This document shows, piece by piece, positions 1 through 9,422 of a stretch of 64,000 nt of DNA. The stretch's first letter is position 1. Every line of letters starts with the position of its first letter. The stretch is from Zobellella taiwanensis. Lineage in GTDB: Bacteria > Pseudomonadota > Gammaproteobacteria > Enterobacterales > Aeromonadaceae. The DNA lies in assembly GCF_003012795.1 (NCBI RefSeq), contig NZ_PXYH01000007.1, forward strand, positions 62,001 to 126,000, given 5' to 3'. The position numbers and the translations under genes were made by a program. The notes beneath the pieces were generated by a model. The model made no database searches and was not told the DNA's origin. It saw only the letters and a program-made list of their open reading frames with translations.

Positions 1-313
1 ATGTCGGAGCGCAGGCGGCCCGCCTGCATAGCGCCCAAAGGGCGCTTAAAAACAAACGCCCAACCCCACCGGCTAAAACGCCGCCCCCAGGTTGCCGCTG
101 CGCGGCAAGTAGCGGGCAGGCTGCCCGCGCCCCGGGGGGTGTGCCTTGTTTGGGGCGAACCTTATGTTGGAGCGCAGGCGGCCCGCCTGCATAGCGCCCA
201 AAGGGCGCTTAAAAACAAACGCCCAACCCCACCCACTAAAACACCCCCAGGTTGCCGCTGCGCGGCAAGTGGCGGGCAAGCTGCCCGCGCTCCGGGGGGT
301 GGTATCTACAGGC
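1..313. repeat. GC-rich multi-hairpin repeat array 1 (two copies)
   Basis: Two tandem copies of a composite repeat of about 160 bases. Block A contains the near-palindrome GCAGGCGGCCCGCCTGC followed by GCGCCC-AAA-GGGCGC. Block B contains TTGCCG-N5-CGGCAA and then GCGGGCA-GGC-TGCCCGC. Each block can therefore fold into two hairpins. Block A starts near positions 1 and 164, and block B near 90 and 250. The second copy runs to within a few bases of the hipA stop codon at 315. There is no convincing gene here: the open frames are simply translations of the repeat. The same family recurs at about 1983, 3855 and 16771. Confidence 0.85.
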
Positions 314-314
314 T

Positions 315-1580
315 TTAGGAACACCCCAGTCGAGCCGTGTTCTGATCGAGGCGGCGTTGGATGGTACGCAGGGTATCGTGAGTCATCCCCTGTGGATACA
401 TGCTCTCGGCAATGGCCGTAAACTGGCTGGCCACATTACAAATACCGTCAATTATCCTGCCGGCAACGTCCTGGGGCACTTCGGCTTCCTCGGCAAGCCG
501 AAGCAGGTGCGTGCGGCAAATGGTCAGCGCCTCCCCCATCACGTCCATTTGGTGATATCCACCCGGGCCCTCGCAGAAGGTCACGTCGTAAGCCGGTGCC
601 AGTCTCCAACGGCCATTCTGTGACATAAGGTAGGCGAAGTTCTTGGGATGATCGTCTCTGTTGTTGAAGGCAATATTGAAAACAGCACGCTCGAAGGCCA
701 GCGCCATTTCTCGCACGTCGTTGGTGCACATCTGCGTTGCCCGCAAGAAGCTGACATAGTCCAGCACCCCCGGCGTCCGGTAATCGGCACCGGTAAAGGC
801 CGCAAGGCTTTGCATGGGGATGCGCAGGCCCTCCTTTCGATCAAAACGCTTGCTGGCAAACGCCGCCAATCCATTGGGCAGAGGGAAATACTGCGTATCC
901 GGCGTCTCGATGCCACACCTGCGCAGGCACTCGGCGTAGACCATCTCAATCGCACACACCTCGGCATGCTCTTCCTTGGCCGGAAACTTCACCAGCCAGG
1001 CTTCAAAGCCCGGCGTAACGGCGGTGGTGAACAAATTGGTGTCGGGATTGCGATAAACCAGGGCCTTGGGCCTGGCCCCTTGGGGCGAACCGCCCACTTG
1101 CAGCAAGGTCTGCAGGAACTCGCCACCTTCTCCCTGGAGCACTTCCCGCACCTCGGCGGCAAGCTGTGCCAGCGCAATGTGGACTTCTGGCTTTTGCCCT
1201 TCGGGCACCACGGGTTCAAACGTCATGGCCCCCATCGCATTGCCACCAATGTAGGCCAGCCGCTCCAGTGGACCGATGCGCGCCGTAGTGAGCCCGCGAC
1301 GCCTGAACATGCGATCCATCAGCAACATGCCCCACCCGTCCGGCAAGGCGTCATAAACAGGCCCCGGCAGCTCCAGCTGGTGGCCCGGAAAGCCTTGGCG
1401 CAACGGGGATCCCGCCAACGGCAGCGTATAGGAAGACAACTCCAGCCCCCTTTTCCTGGCTTCGTTGCTGTACTCGAACACAATCAGTGGGCGACCGGTC
1501 AGTGCGGTTGTAGAGACCAGGGTGCCCCAATGCCATCGCTCTCCCCAGCCCTCGTAAAAGACGTTCACCTGCTCAGGCAT
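315..1580 (-). CDS. hipA: HipA-family serine/threonine kinase toxin
   Basis: Predicted toxin of a HipBA type II toxin-antitoxin pair. Known HipA kinases phosphorylate aminoacyl-tRNA synthetases (GltX in E. coli) and so induce dormancy. The 421-aa product has the N-terminal HipA segment with the LPDGWG motif near residue 95, a GARPKALV stretch matching the nucleotide-binding region, the catalytic-loop motif NRDDHPKNF at about residues 307-315 and the metal-binding AYDVT at about 330-334. No key residue appears lost. The ATG at 1580 was chosen because it overlaps the end of hipB by 8 bases, the usual coupled arrangement. The longer open frame upstream lies inside hipB. The stop codon abuts a repeat array. 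The target synthetase cannot be told from sequence. Confidence 0.9.
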   Translation of the reverse strand: MPEQVNVFYEGWGERWHWGTLVSTTALTGRPLIVFEYSNEARKRGLELSSYTLPLAGSPLRQGFPGHQLELPGPVYDALPDGWGMLLMDRMFRRRGLTTARIGPLERLAYIGGNAMGAMTFEPVVPEGQKPEVHIALAQLAAEVREVLQGEGGEFLQTLLQVGGSPQGARPKALVYRNPDTNLFTTAVTPGFEAWLVKFPAKEEHAEVCAIEMVYAECLRRCGIETPDTQYFPLPNGLAAFASKRFDRKEGLRIPMQSLAAFTGADYRTPGVLDYVSFLRATQMCTNDVREMALAFERAVFNIAFNNRDDHPKNFAYLMSQNGRWRLAPAYDVTFCEGPGGYHQMDVMGEALTICRTHLLRLAEEAEVPQDVAGRIIDGICNVASQFTAIAESMYPQGMTHDTLRTIQRRLDQNTARLGCS

Positions 1581-1890
1581 TGTTGAGCTTCCTCTTTGTT
1601 CGGAGACGCTTGGCGCTGTTTTCGTAGCGCCGGATGTCCTCAATGCTGTCCAGCCTTGGCAGGAACAGGCCTTCGAGTTCCTTGGTCCGGCCAAGCGCCA
1701 TCGCTACCCGGACTACGTTCTCAAACCCGACATTGCGCCCGGCTTCCAGGTTGGACACGGTATTGGTGCCAATGCCGGCGCGCCCGGCCAACTCTGCCTG
1801 GGTCATCTCCAACGCCAGCCGCTCGGTGCGCAGGCGTTGGCAAAGCCGCTTGACGATCTCACTTGGCTTACTGAAGCTTAAATCCAACAT
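1573..1890 (-). CDS. hipB: HipB-like XRE-family antitoxin/repressor
   Basis: 105-aa helix-turn-helix protein, the expected antitoxin and autorepressor for HipA. The Xre-type HTH spans about residues 20-70 (MTQAELAGRAGIGTNTVSNL), followed by a short arginine/lysine-rich tail. The ATG at 1890 is preferred over a TTG at 1902 because a GGAG Shine-Dalgarno (1897-1900) sits six bases upstream of it. The stop codon overlaps the hipA start (shared ATGCCTGA). A TATAAA-like -10 lies at 1909-1914 on the minus strand, but no clean operator palindrome was seen. HipB normally binds DNA as a dimer and represses the operon together with HipA; this is family knowledge, not read from the site. Confidence 0.85.
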   Translation of the reverse strand: MLDLSFSKPSEIVKRLCQRLRTERLALEMTQAELAGRAGIGTNTVSNLEAGRNVGFENVVRVAMALGRTKELEGLFLPRLDSIEDIRRYENSAKRLRTKRKLNNA

Positions 1891-1982
1891 AGCGTGCTCC
1901 AAGGCTGCTTTATAGACTTTAACTCACAAAATTATGGAATTAAAAAAACCTCCTAGCAAGTGACATCATTCTGTTTTTAGCG

Positions 1983-2222
1983 GCCCCAGGTTGCCGCCGC
2001 ACGGCAAGTGGCGGGCAAGCTGCCCGCGGGGAGCGGGCCTTGTGTAGAGCGAACCTTATGTTGGGGCGAACCTTATGCTGGAGCGCAGGCGGCCCGCCTG
2101 CATAGCGCCCAAGGGGCGCTTTAAAACCCTTCGGCTTAAGGTTGCCGCCGCACGGCAAGTAGCGGGCAGGCTGCCCGCGCCCCGGGGAGCGGGCCTTGTG
2201 TTGGAGCGCAGGCGCGGCTTTT
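1983..2222. repeat. Multi-hairpin repeat array 2, between hipB and the ATPase gene
   Basis: This array fills most of the 380-base gap between the divergent hipB and AAA-ATPase genes. It has one block B (TTGCCG-N5-CGGCAA then GCGGGCA-AGC-TGCCCGC), a block A with GCAGGCGG/CCGCCTGC and GCGCCC/GGGGCGC hairpins, a second block B, and a truncated start of another block A ending at GCGCAGGCGC near 2214. The remaining bases, about 1891-1980, are AT-rich and probably carry the hipB promoter. The array ends only about 50 bases before the ATPase start codon, so the ATPase promoter must lie inside or just after the repeat. Confidence 0.85.
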
Positions 2223-2270
2223 GGGCCGGCATGGTACACTTGGGCCCAGTCTGGCCGGCAGGAGAGCAGA

Positions 2271-3851
2271 ATGACCAAACGCAAGTTGCCCATAGGGATA
2301 CAGACCTTCGGAGAAATCATTACCGGGGGCTATTACTATGTGGATAAAACATCCTATATCCACCGGTTGATCGAGCAGGGTAAATACTATTTCCTCTCCC
2401 GCCCCCGCCGTTTCGGCAAAAGCCTGCTGCTCGACACCCTGCACCAGCTGTTCGAGACCAAGGAGCCGCTGTTCCGCGGCCTGTTTATTCACGATAAATG
2501 GGACTGGTCCCGCCCCCGGCCGGTGGTACGGCTGAGCTTTGGCAGCGGGGTGATGAGAAACCGAGAAGAGCTGGATACTCACATTCGTTATCTGCTGCGC
2601 ACCAACCGGGAGCGGCTGGGAATTGCCTCCGGCCAGGCGGAAGACATTTCTTCAGAGTTTGCCGAGCTGATTCGCAAAACCCGGGAGCTGTATGGCGAAC
2701 GGGTGGCGGTGCTGATTGACGAATACGACAAGCCGATTCTCGACAACATTACCAACGCCCCCGTCGCCACCGAGCTGCGCGAGGGGCTGAAAAACCTCTA
2801 TTCGGTGCTGAAGGATGCCGACCCCCACCTGTGCTTTTGCCTGCTGACCGGGGTGTCCAAATTCAGCAAGGTCAGTTTGTTTTCGGGGCTGAACAATTTG
2901 AGAGACATCAGCCTGTCGCAGGATTATTCGGCCATTTGTGGTTATACCGAGCAGGACGTGAACACCGTGTTTGCCCCCGAGCTGCCGGGGCTGGATAGGG
3001 AGCTGATTAAAACCTGGTACAACGGCTACAACTGGGGCGGCGAGTCGGTATACAACCCCTTTGATGTGCTGCTGCTGTTGCAGGAGCGGGAGTTTCGCCC
3101 TTACTGGTTTGAAACCGCCACGCCGGCGTTTTTGATTAATGTGCTGGCCGAGCGCGGGCTGTACAGCCCCCAGCTCAGCCGCCTGAACACCCGGGAAGCC
3201 CTGCTGTCGCGCTTTGATGTGGACAATATCAGCACCGAAGCCCTGATGTTCCAGACCGGTTATCTCACCATCAAAAAAACCGAAGAGCTGTTGCCCGGGC
3301 GCACCGTTTATCAGCTGGGCTTTCCCAATCTGGAAGTGGAAACCAGCCTTAACGAGGCGTTATTGCCGGCGCTCGGGGTTGAGCATCTTTTTGCCGACGA
3401 TCTGTTGATCACCCTGCCCGGCCTGTTAAGAAACAACGACTTTGCCGGCCTGGAGCAGCATTTTCGCTCGCTGTTTGCCGCCCTGCCCCACGACTGGTAT
3501 CGCAACAACCCCATTGCCCGTTACGAGGGCCATTATGCCAGCGTGTTCTACAGCCATATGGCGGCGCTGGGCTTCAGGGTGACGGTGGAGGATGCCTCCA
3601 ACACCGGCAAGGTGGACATGGCGCTGGAATTTAGCGGCCATCTCTATTTGTTTGAGTTCAAGGTGGTGGAGCAGGTGCCCGAGGGCAACGCCCTGCAGCA
3701 GCTTAAAGACAGAAACTATGCAGAAAAATACCGGGCGTTGGGCCTGCCCATTCATTTGATTGGCGTGGAGTTCTCCCGCGAGCAGCGCCAGGTGGTGGCC
3801 TTTGGGATGGAAACCATTGAGGTGAGGGCTAATAGCACGCCCACTACCTAA
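2271..3851 (+). CDS. AAA-ATPase-like protein with C-terminal PD-(D/E)XK nuclease-like domain
   Basis: 526-aa protein of the AAA-ATPase-like (PF09820) plus PD-(D/E)XK (DUF1703-type) family. It starts with the family hallmark LPIGIQTFGEII and YYYVDKT. A Walker A variant RRFGKS lies at about residues 46-51 and a Walker B LIDEYDKP at about 146-153. Near the C terminus, GKVDMAL (about 445) and FEFKVV (about 460) supply the D and E-x-K of a PD-(D/E)XK nuclease core. Both modules look intact. The ATG at 2271 has a GGAGAG Shine-Dalgarno ten bases upstream. The biological role of this widespread family is not established; DNA processing, mobile-element biology or defence have all been considered. The gene stands alone and is bracketed by repeat arrays, which suggests an accessory element. 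Confidence 0.85.
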   Translation: MTKRKLPIGIQTFGEIITGGYYYVDKTSYIHRLIEQGKYYFLSRPRRFGKSLLLDTLHQLFETKEPLFRGLFIHDKWDWSRPRPVVRLSFGSGVMRNREELDTHIRYLLRTNRERLGIASGQAEDISSEFAELIRKTRELYGERVAVLIDEYDKPILDNITNAPVATELREGLKNLYSVLKDADPHLCFCLLTGVSKFSKVSLFSGLNNLRDISLSQDYSAICGYTEQDVNTVFAPELPGLDRELIKTWYNGYNWGGESVYNPFDVLLLLQEREFRPYWFETATPAFLINVLAERGLYSPQLSRLNTREALLSRFDVDNISTEALMFQTGYLTIKKTEELLPGRTVYQLGFPNLEVETSLNEALLPALGVEHLFADDLLITLPGLLRNNDFAGLEQHFRSLFAALPHDWYRNNPIARYEGHYASVFYSHMAALGFRVTVEDASNTGKVDMALEFSGHLYLFEFKVVEQVPEGNALQQLKDRNYAEKYRALGLPIHLIGVEFSREQRQVVAFGMETIEVRANSTPTT

Positions 3852-3854
3852 AGC

Positions 3855-4545
3855 GCCCCCAGGTTGCCGCTGCGCGGCAAGTGGCGGGCAGGCTGCCCGC
3901 GCCCCGGGGAGTGTGCCTTGTTTGGAACCTTATGTTGGAGCGCAGGCGGCCCGCCTGCATAGCGCCCAACCCCACCCACGAAAACGCCGCCCCCAGGTTG
4001 CCGCCGCGCGGCAAGTAGCGGGCAAGCTGCCCGCGCTCCGGGGAGTGTGCCTTGTTTGGGGCGAACCTTGTGTTGGAGCGCAGGCGGCCCGCCTGCATAG
4101 CGCCCAGGGGGCGCTTAAAAACCCTTCGGCTTAACGTTGCCGCTGCGCGGTAAGTAGCGGGCAAGCTGCCCGCGCTCCGGGGAGTGTGCCTTGTTTGGAA
4201 CCTTATGTTGGAGCGCAGGCGGCCCGCCTGCATTAGCGCCCAGGGGGCGCTTTAAGCCCTATTAACAACCCTTCGGCTTAACGTTGCCGCTGCGCGGCAA
4301 GTGGCGGGCAAGCTGCCCGCGCCCCGGGGAGCGGGCCTTGTTTGGAGCGAACCTTATGTTGGAGCGCAGGCGGCCCGCCTGCATTAGCGCCCAGGGGGCG
4401 CTTTAAGCCCTATTAACAACCCTTCGGCTTAACGTTGCCGCTGCGCGGCAAGTGGCGGGCAGGCTGCCCGCGCCCCGGGGAGCGGGCCTTGTTTGGAGCG
4501 AACCTTATGTTGGGGCGCAGGCGGCCCGCCTGCATTAGCGCCTTG
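3855..4545. repeat. Multi-hairpin repeat array 3 (five copies)
   Basis: The largest array fills the 699-base gap between the converging ATPase and ligA genes. Block A (ATGTTGG then GCAGGCGG/CCGCCTGC and GCGCCC/GGGCGC hairpins) starts at about 3932, 4070, 4205, 4356 and 4507. Block B (TTGCCG/CGGCAA and GCGGGCA/TGCCCGC) precedes each one. Spacing is about 138, 135, 151 and 151 bases. The last two 151-base units are almost identical and include a CCCTTCGGCTTAACG linker absent from the earlier ones, so they look like a recent duplication. The array ends about ten bases from the ligA stop codon. No gene is visible within it. Confidence 0.9.
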
Positions 4546-4550
4546 CTCCG

Positions 4551-6650
<2,100 letters not shown>

Positions 6651-7700
6651 TTACTGGACCTGGCTGTCGTAGTCGCGCAGTTGTTCGCGACAGTGGGCCA
6701 GGTAGTCGGGGCTGAGCGGCGAACGCTCGGCGTCGAACAGCAGGGCGTCCAGCTCTTCCGCCAGGTTTTCGGCGGTTTGCACCATCAGGTTGAACTGGTT
6801 TTTGGCCATGCCGGGCCGGGGCAACTGCATGAAAATCGATACTCCCGGGCTGGCAAAGCCGCTCATCGCCTCGGGGTTGAAGGTGCCGGGCTTGACCATG
6901 TTGATCAGGCTGAACACCACCTCGCCCTGGCCGGCCGGGGTTTGGTGGCGATGAAAAATGTCCATGTCGCCAAAGTGAAAGCCGTTGGCGGTCAGCGCGC
7001 GCATCAGCGCCGGGCCCTGCAACTGCTGGTTGGGCCGGGCCATCAGGTTGATCACATACACGTCCTGCCAGGTGCGCGGCACCTGGCGCAGCACCGGCTC
7101 GGGCCGGGGTTCGGGCACAGGCTCCGGCACGGGGTCGGCGGCCGGCTGCGGCTCGGGCGGAGCGACGGGCGCCACCTTGGTCTTGGGCTCCGCCCGGGCC
7201 TGGGCCGCTGGCGCGGCGGCCCGGGGCGCGGGATGATCGAACAGGGGGTCGATATCGCCCCGGTGGTAGCGGCGCTCGCGCAGGGCCTGCTCGTCTTCCT
7301 CGTCTTCTTCCGGCTCCGGCGCGGGCGCGGCGGCGTTTGCCACCGGCACGGGCCGGGCCGGGGCCGCTTTGGGCCGGACCGGGGCCTCGGGCGTCAGGCC
7401 CAGGCGGGGCTCGTCGTCGTCATCGTCGGCAAGGGCGGAAAAACCCGGCGCGGGCTGCCAGTCGTCTTCTTCATCCCGGGGTTGGGCCGGGGCCGGCTTG
7501 CGCGAGGACACCACCCGCACCTTGCCGACACCGTCGCGATCGAAATCGTCGCCCTCGCCGTTGCCGGCGGCAACCTTGCCCAGGGGCTTGTCCCGCATCG
7601 GCGCCTGCCGTCCCTTCTGGCTGGTCCACAAGCCGTGGATCAGCAGGGCGGCGATGGCCACCGCGCCCAGAATGATCAAGATAATTCGCAAATCCTGCAT
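6651..7700 (-). CDS. zipA: Cell division protein ZipA
   Basis: Inner-membrane division protein that tethers FtsZ to the membrane and helps assemble the Z ring. The 349-aa product has the ZipA layout: an N-terminal membrane anchor at about residues 5-22 (IILIILGAVAIAALLIHGLW), a basic patch, a long linker rich in proline, alanine and glutamate (about 60-210) and a globular FtsZ-binding domain in the last 135 residues (VINLMARPN, FSLINMVKPGTF). The start at 7700 puts the anchor right at the N terminus. It sits 60 bases upstream of ligA and divergent from cysZ, matching the enteric ligA-zipA-cysZ order. The 292-base gap to cysZ must hold the divergent promoters. Confidence 0.97.
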   Translation of the reverse strand: MQDLRIILIILGAVAIAALLIHGLWTSQKGRQAPMRDKPLGKVAAGNGEGDDFDRDGVGKVRVVSSRKPAPAQPRDEEDDWQPAPGFSALADDDDDEPRLGLTPEAPVRPKAAPARPVPVANAAAPAPEPEEDEEDEQALRERRYHRGDIDPLFDHPAPRAAAPAAQARAEPKTKVAPVAPPEPQPAADPVPEPVPEPRPEPVLRQVPRTWQDVYVINLMARPNQQLQGPALMRALTANGFHFGDMDIFHRHQTPAGQGEVVFSLINMVKPGTFNPEAMSGFASPGVSIFMQLPRPGMAKNQFNLMVQTAENLAEELDALLFDAERSPLSPDYLAHCREQLRDYDSQVQ

Positions 7701-7992
7701 TATCGCTTCTCTAAATTGATGTTCGCCGGCCAGGCCGCGGGCGAGCGGCCGCCAGTGCCTTGCCAAATACTGCGTCAAGGGTATGTTCCGGCCGCGTCTT
7801 TGACAAGAGCCCGTCGCCCGCGAGCAGGATAAAATCTCGCTTTTTCACGCTGTTATCGGCCCGGGACGGGGCCTGGCGACCGTCCCGCCCTGCGACAGCG
7901 CCCTTCGCGGCGCCAGGAGGCGCATCACGGCCTTGGCGATGCCGGCCCGGGTTCTTTAGAATGGCGGCGTCTTTTTCATCACAGGAGTGGCC

Positions 7993-8754
7993 ATGTCCGC
8001 CTCTTATCACAGTGCCAGCGGTCCCCAATATCTGCTGCGGGGCCTGTCCCTTATCTGGCAGCCGGAGTTGCGGCTGTTCGTGCTGATCCCGCTGCTGATC
8101 AACCTGCTGCTGTTCAGCGGCGCCTTTTATGTGCTGTTTTTGCAGCTTGGCGGGGTGTTCGCCTGGCTGGAAGGGCACACCCCCGACTACCTGCACTGGC
8201 TGGGCTACCTGCTGTGGCCGCTGGCGGTGGTGAGCATAGTGGTGGTGTTTTCGCTGCTGTTTACCAGCGTGGCCAACCTGCTGGCCGCGCCCTTCAACGG
8301 CCTGCTGGCGGAGCGAGTGGAACTCAAGCTGACCGGCACGCCGCCGCCCGACAACGGCTGGGTCGGCCTGCTCAAGGATACGCCGCGCATGCTGGGGCGG
8401 GAATGGCGCAAGATGATGTATTACCTGCCCCGGGCGCTGGGCTGCCTGTTGCTGTTTTTGGTGCCGGCGGTGGGCCAGACCCTGGCGCCGCTGGTCTGGT
8501 TTGCCTTTAGCGCCTGGATGATGGCCATCCAGTATTGCGACTATCCCTTCGACAACCACAAGGTCGACTTTACCCTGATGCGCCGGGAGCTGGCCGGCAA
8601 GCGCCGCCTGAGCTGGGGCTTTGGCGCCGGCGTGGCGTTGTGCTCCAGCCTGCCCTTCGTCAACCTGCTGATCATGCCGGTGGCGGTGTGCGGCGCCACC
8701 GCCCTGTGGGTAGACCATTACCCCCAGCTGCGCACCGGCCCGGTGTCGAGATGA
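7993..8754 (+). CDS. cysZ: Sulfate transporter CysZ
   Basis: Inner-membrane sulfate permease feeding cysteine synthesis. The 253-aa protein matches CysZ in length (253 aa in E. coli) and pattern: the N-terminal GPQYLLRGL segment, two long hydrophobic stretches at about residues 28-50 and 72-98, and two more in the C-terminal half. The ATG at 7993 follows an AGGAG at 7983-7987; a GTG at 7987 overlaps that Shine-Dalgarno and is unlikely. Position between zipA and cysK is conserved in enterics, but here mepK and ldtD lie between cysZ and cysK. Its last 37 bases overlap the 3' end of the convergent mepK gene. Confidence 0.95.
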   Translation: MSASYHSASGPQYLLRGLSLIWQPELRLFVLIPLLINLLLFSGAFYVLFLQLGGVFAWLEGHTPDYLHWLGYLLWPLAVVSIVVVFSLLFTSVANLLAAPFNGLLAERVELKLTGTPPPDNGWVGLLKDTPRMLGREWRKMMYYLPRALGCLLLFLVPAVGQTLAPLVWFAFSAWMMAIQYCDYPFDNHKVDFTLMRRELAGKRRLSWGFGAGVALCSSLPFVNLLIMPVAVCGATALWVDHYPQLRTGPVSR

Positions 8755-9266
8755 ACGAAATTGGAGCTGGGGTAGTAGCCCACCCCGCCCACGCCCAGTT
8801 GGCGGGCGGCGCGGCGCAGCTCCGCCAGGGGCACCCCGGGCAGGCGCAGGTCGATGGCCTTGCCCTGCATGTGGTAGCTTTTTTTGGCCACGCCCTTGCC
8901 GGCGGCGCGCAGCTTGGCGTTGGTGGCCGGTGAGCGGTAGCCGGAGATAATCTGGATCTCGCCCTGGCGGCCCAGCCGGTGCTGCAGCAAAAACAGCTGA
9001 TCGAACAGCAGGGGGTCGATGGCGTGCACTTCGTTGCTGCGAAAATCGCGCATCACCCGGTTGAACGAGGCCAGGCCGTCATCCAGGTAGCGGCCCTGCT
9101 CCCAGAAGGGGGCGCTGACCTTTTCCCCGGTGTGCAGGTTGTGCAGGCTCAGCCGGCGCTCCGGCGCCGAGCGGCTGGCCTGGGCCGGCAGCGGCAACAG
9201 CGCCGCCGCACCCAGCCCGCCCAAACCCAGTAAAAAACGACGACGCCCCAGGGAACCTTCCAGCAT
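8718..9266 (-). CDS. mepK: Murein endopeptidase MepK (YcbK, peptidase M15 family)
   Basis: 182-aa periplasmic peptidase, the same length as E. coli YcbK/MepK, which cleaves mDAP-mDAP (3-3) cross-links. A Tat-type signal is visible (GRRRFLLGLGGLGAAALLP, then AQA). The zinc motifs are present: SYHMQGKAID (His and Asp ligands) and FVHLDTG (second His). The conserved GYRSPATNAKLR and GGVGYYPSSNFVH match the family closely. The ATG at 9266 was chosen so that the twin-arginine motif falls at residues 7-9. It lies directly downstream of ldtD in the same direction, the ycbB-ycbK arrangement known in E. coli. Its 3' end overlaps cysZ by 37 bases tail to tail. Confidence 0.92.
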   Translation of the reverse strand: MLEGSLGRRRFLLGLGGLGAAALLPLPAQASRSAPERRLSLHNLHTGEKVSAPFWEQGRYLDDGLASFNRVMRDFRSNEVHAIDPLLFDQLFLLQHRLGRQGEIQIISGYRSPATNAKLRAAGKGVAKKSYHMQGKAIDLRLPGVPLAELRRAARQLGVGGVGYYPSSNFVHLDTGPVRSWG

Positions 9267-9291
9267 ACCACCTCCATTCACGGCATATCCG

Positions 9292-9317
9292 GCCCGCCCG
9301 GCACCGGCCGGGCGGGC
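9292..9317. repeat. Strong GC hairpin upstream of mepK
   Basis: An 11-base perfect inverted repeat, GCCCGCCCGGC and its complement, encloses a 4-base loop 26 bases upstream of the mepK start codon. No T tract follows on either strand, so it is not a clear intrinsic terminator. It could lower read-through from ldtD into mepK or stabilise the transcript; both are guesses. Confidence 0.6.
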
Positions 9318-9422
9318 ACGCAAAAACGCACAGAAACTAACCCGATAACGAATAAAACATCAACATCGTTTGGTTATAAGGAGCTTTTTGGAGCCCAAGG
9401 GCCGCCGGCCGGCGGCCCGGGT

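Noticed and set aside
1-4545. Repeat arrays as integron attC sites with hipBA as a cassette
   Set aside because: GCTTAACG in some units resembles a core site, but no GTTRRRY partner is present at the right place, units occur in tandem without genes between them, the enclosed genes point in opposite directions, and no integron integrase is visible.
3855-4545. CRISPR array
   Set aside because: The unit is 135-151 bases with no unique spacers; the units differ only by drift and all parts are repeated. No cas genes are present.
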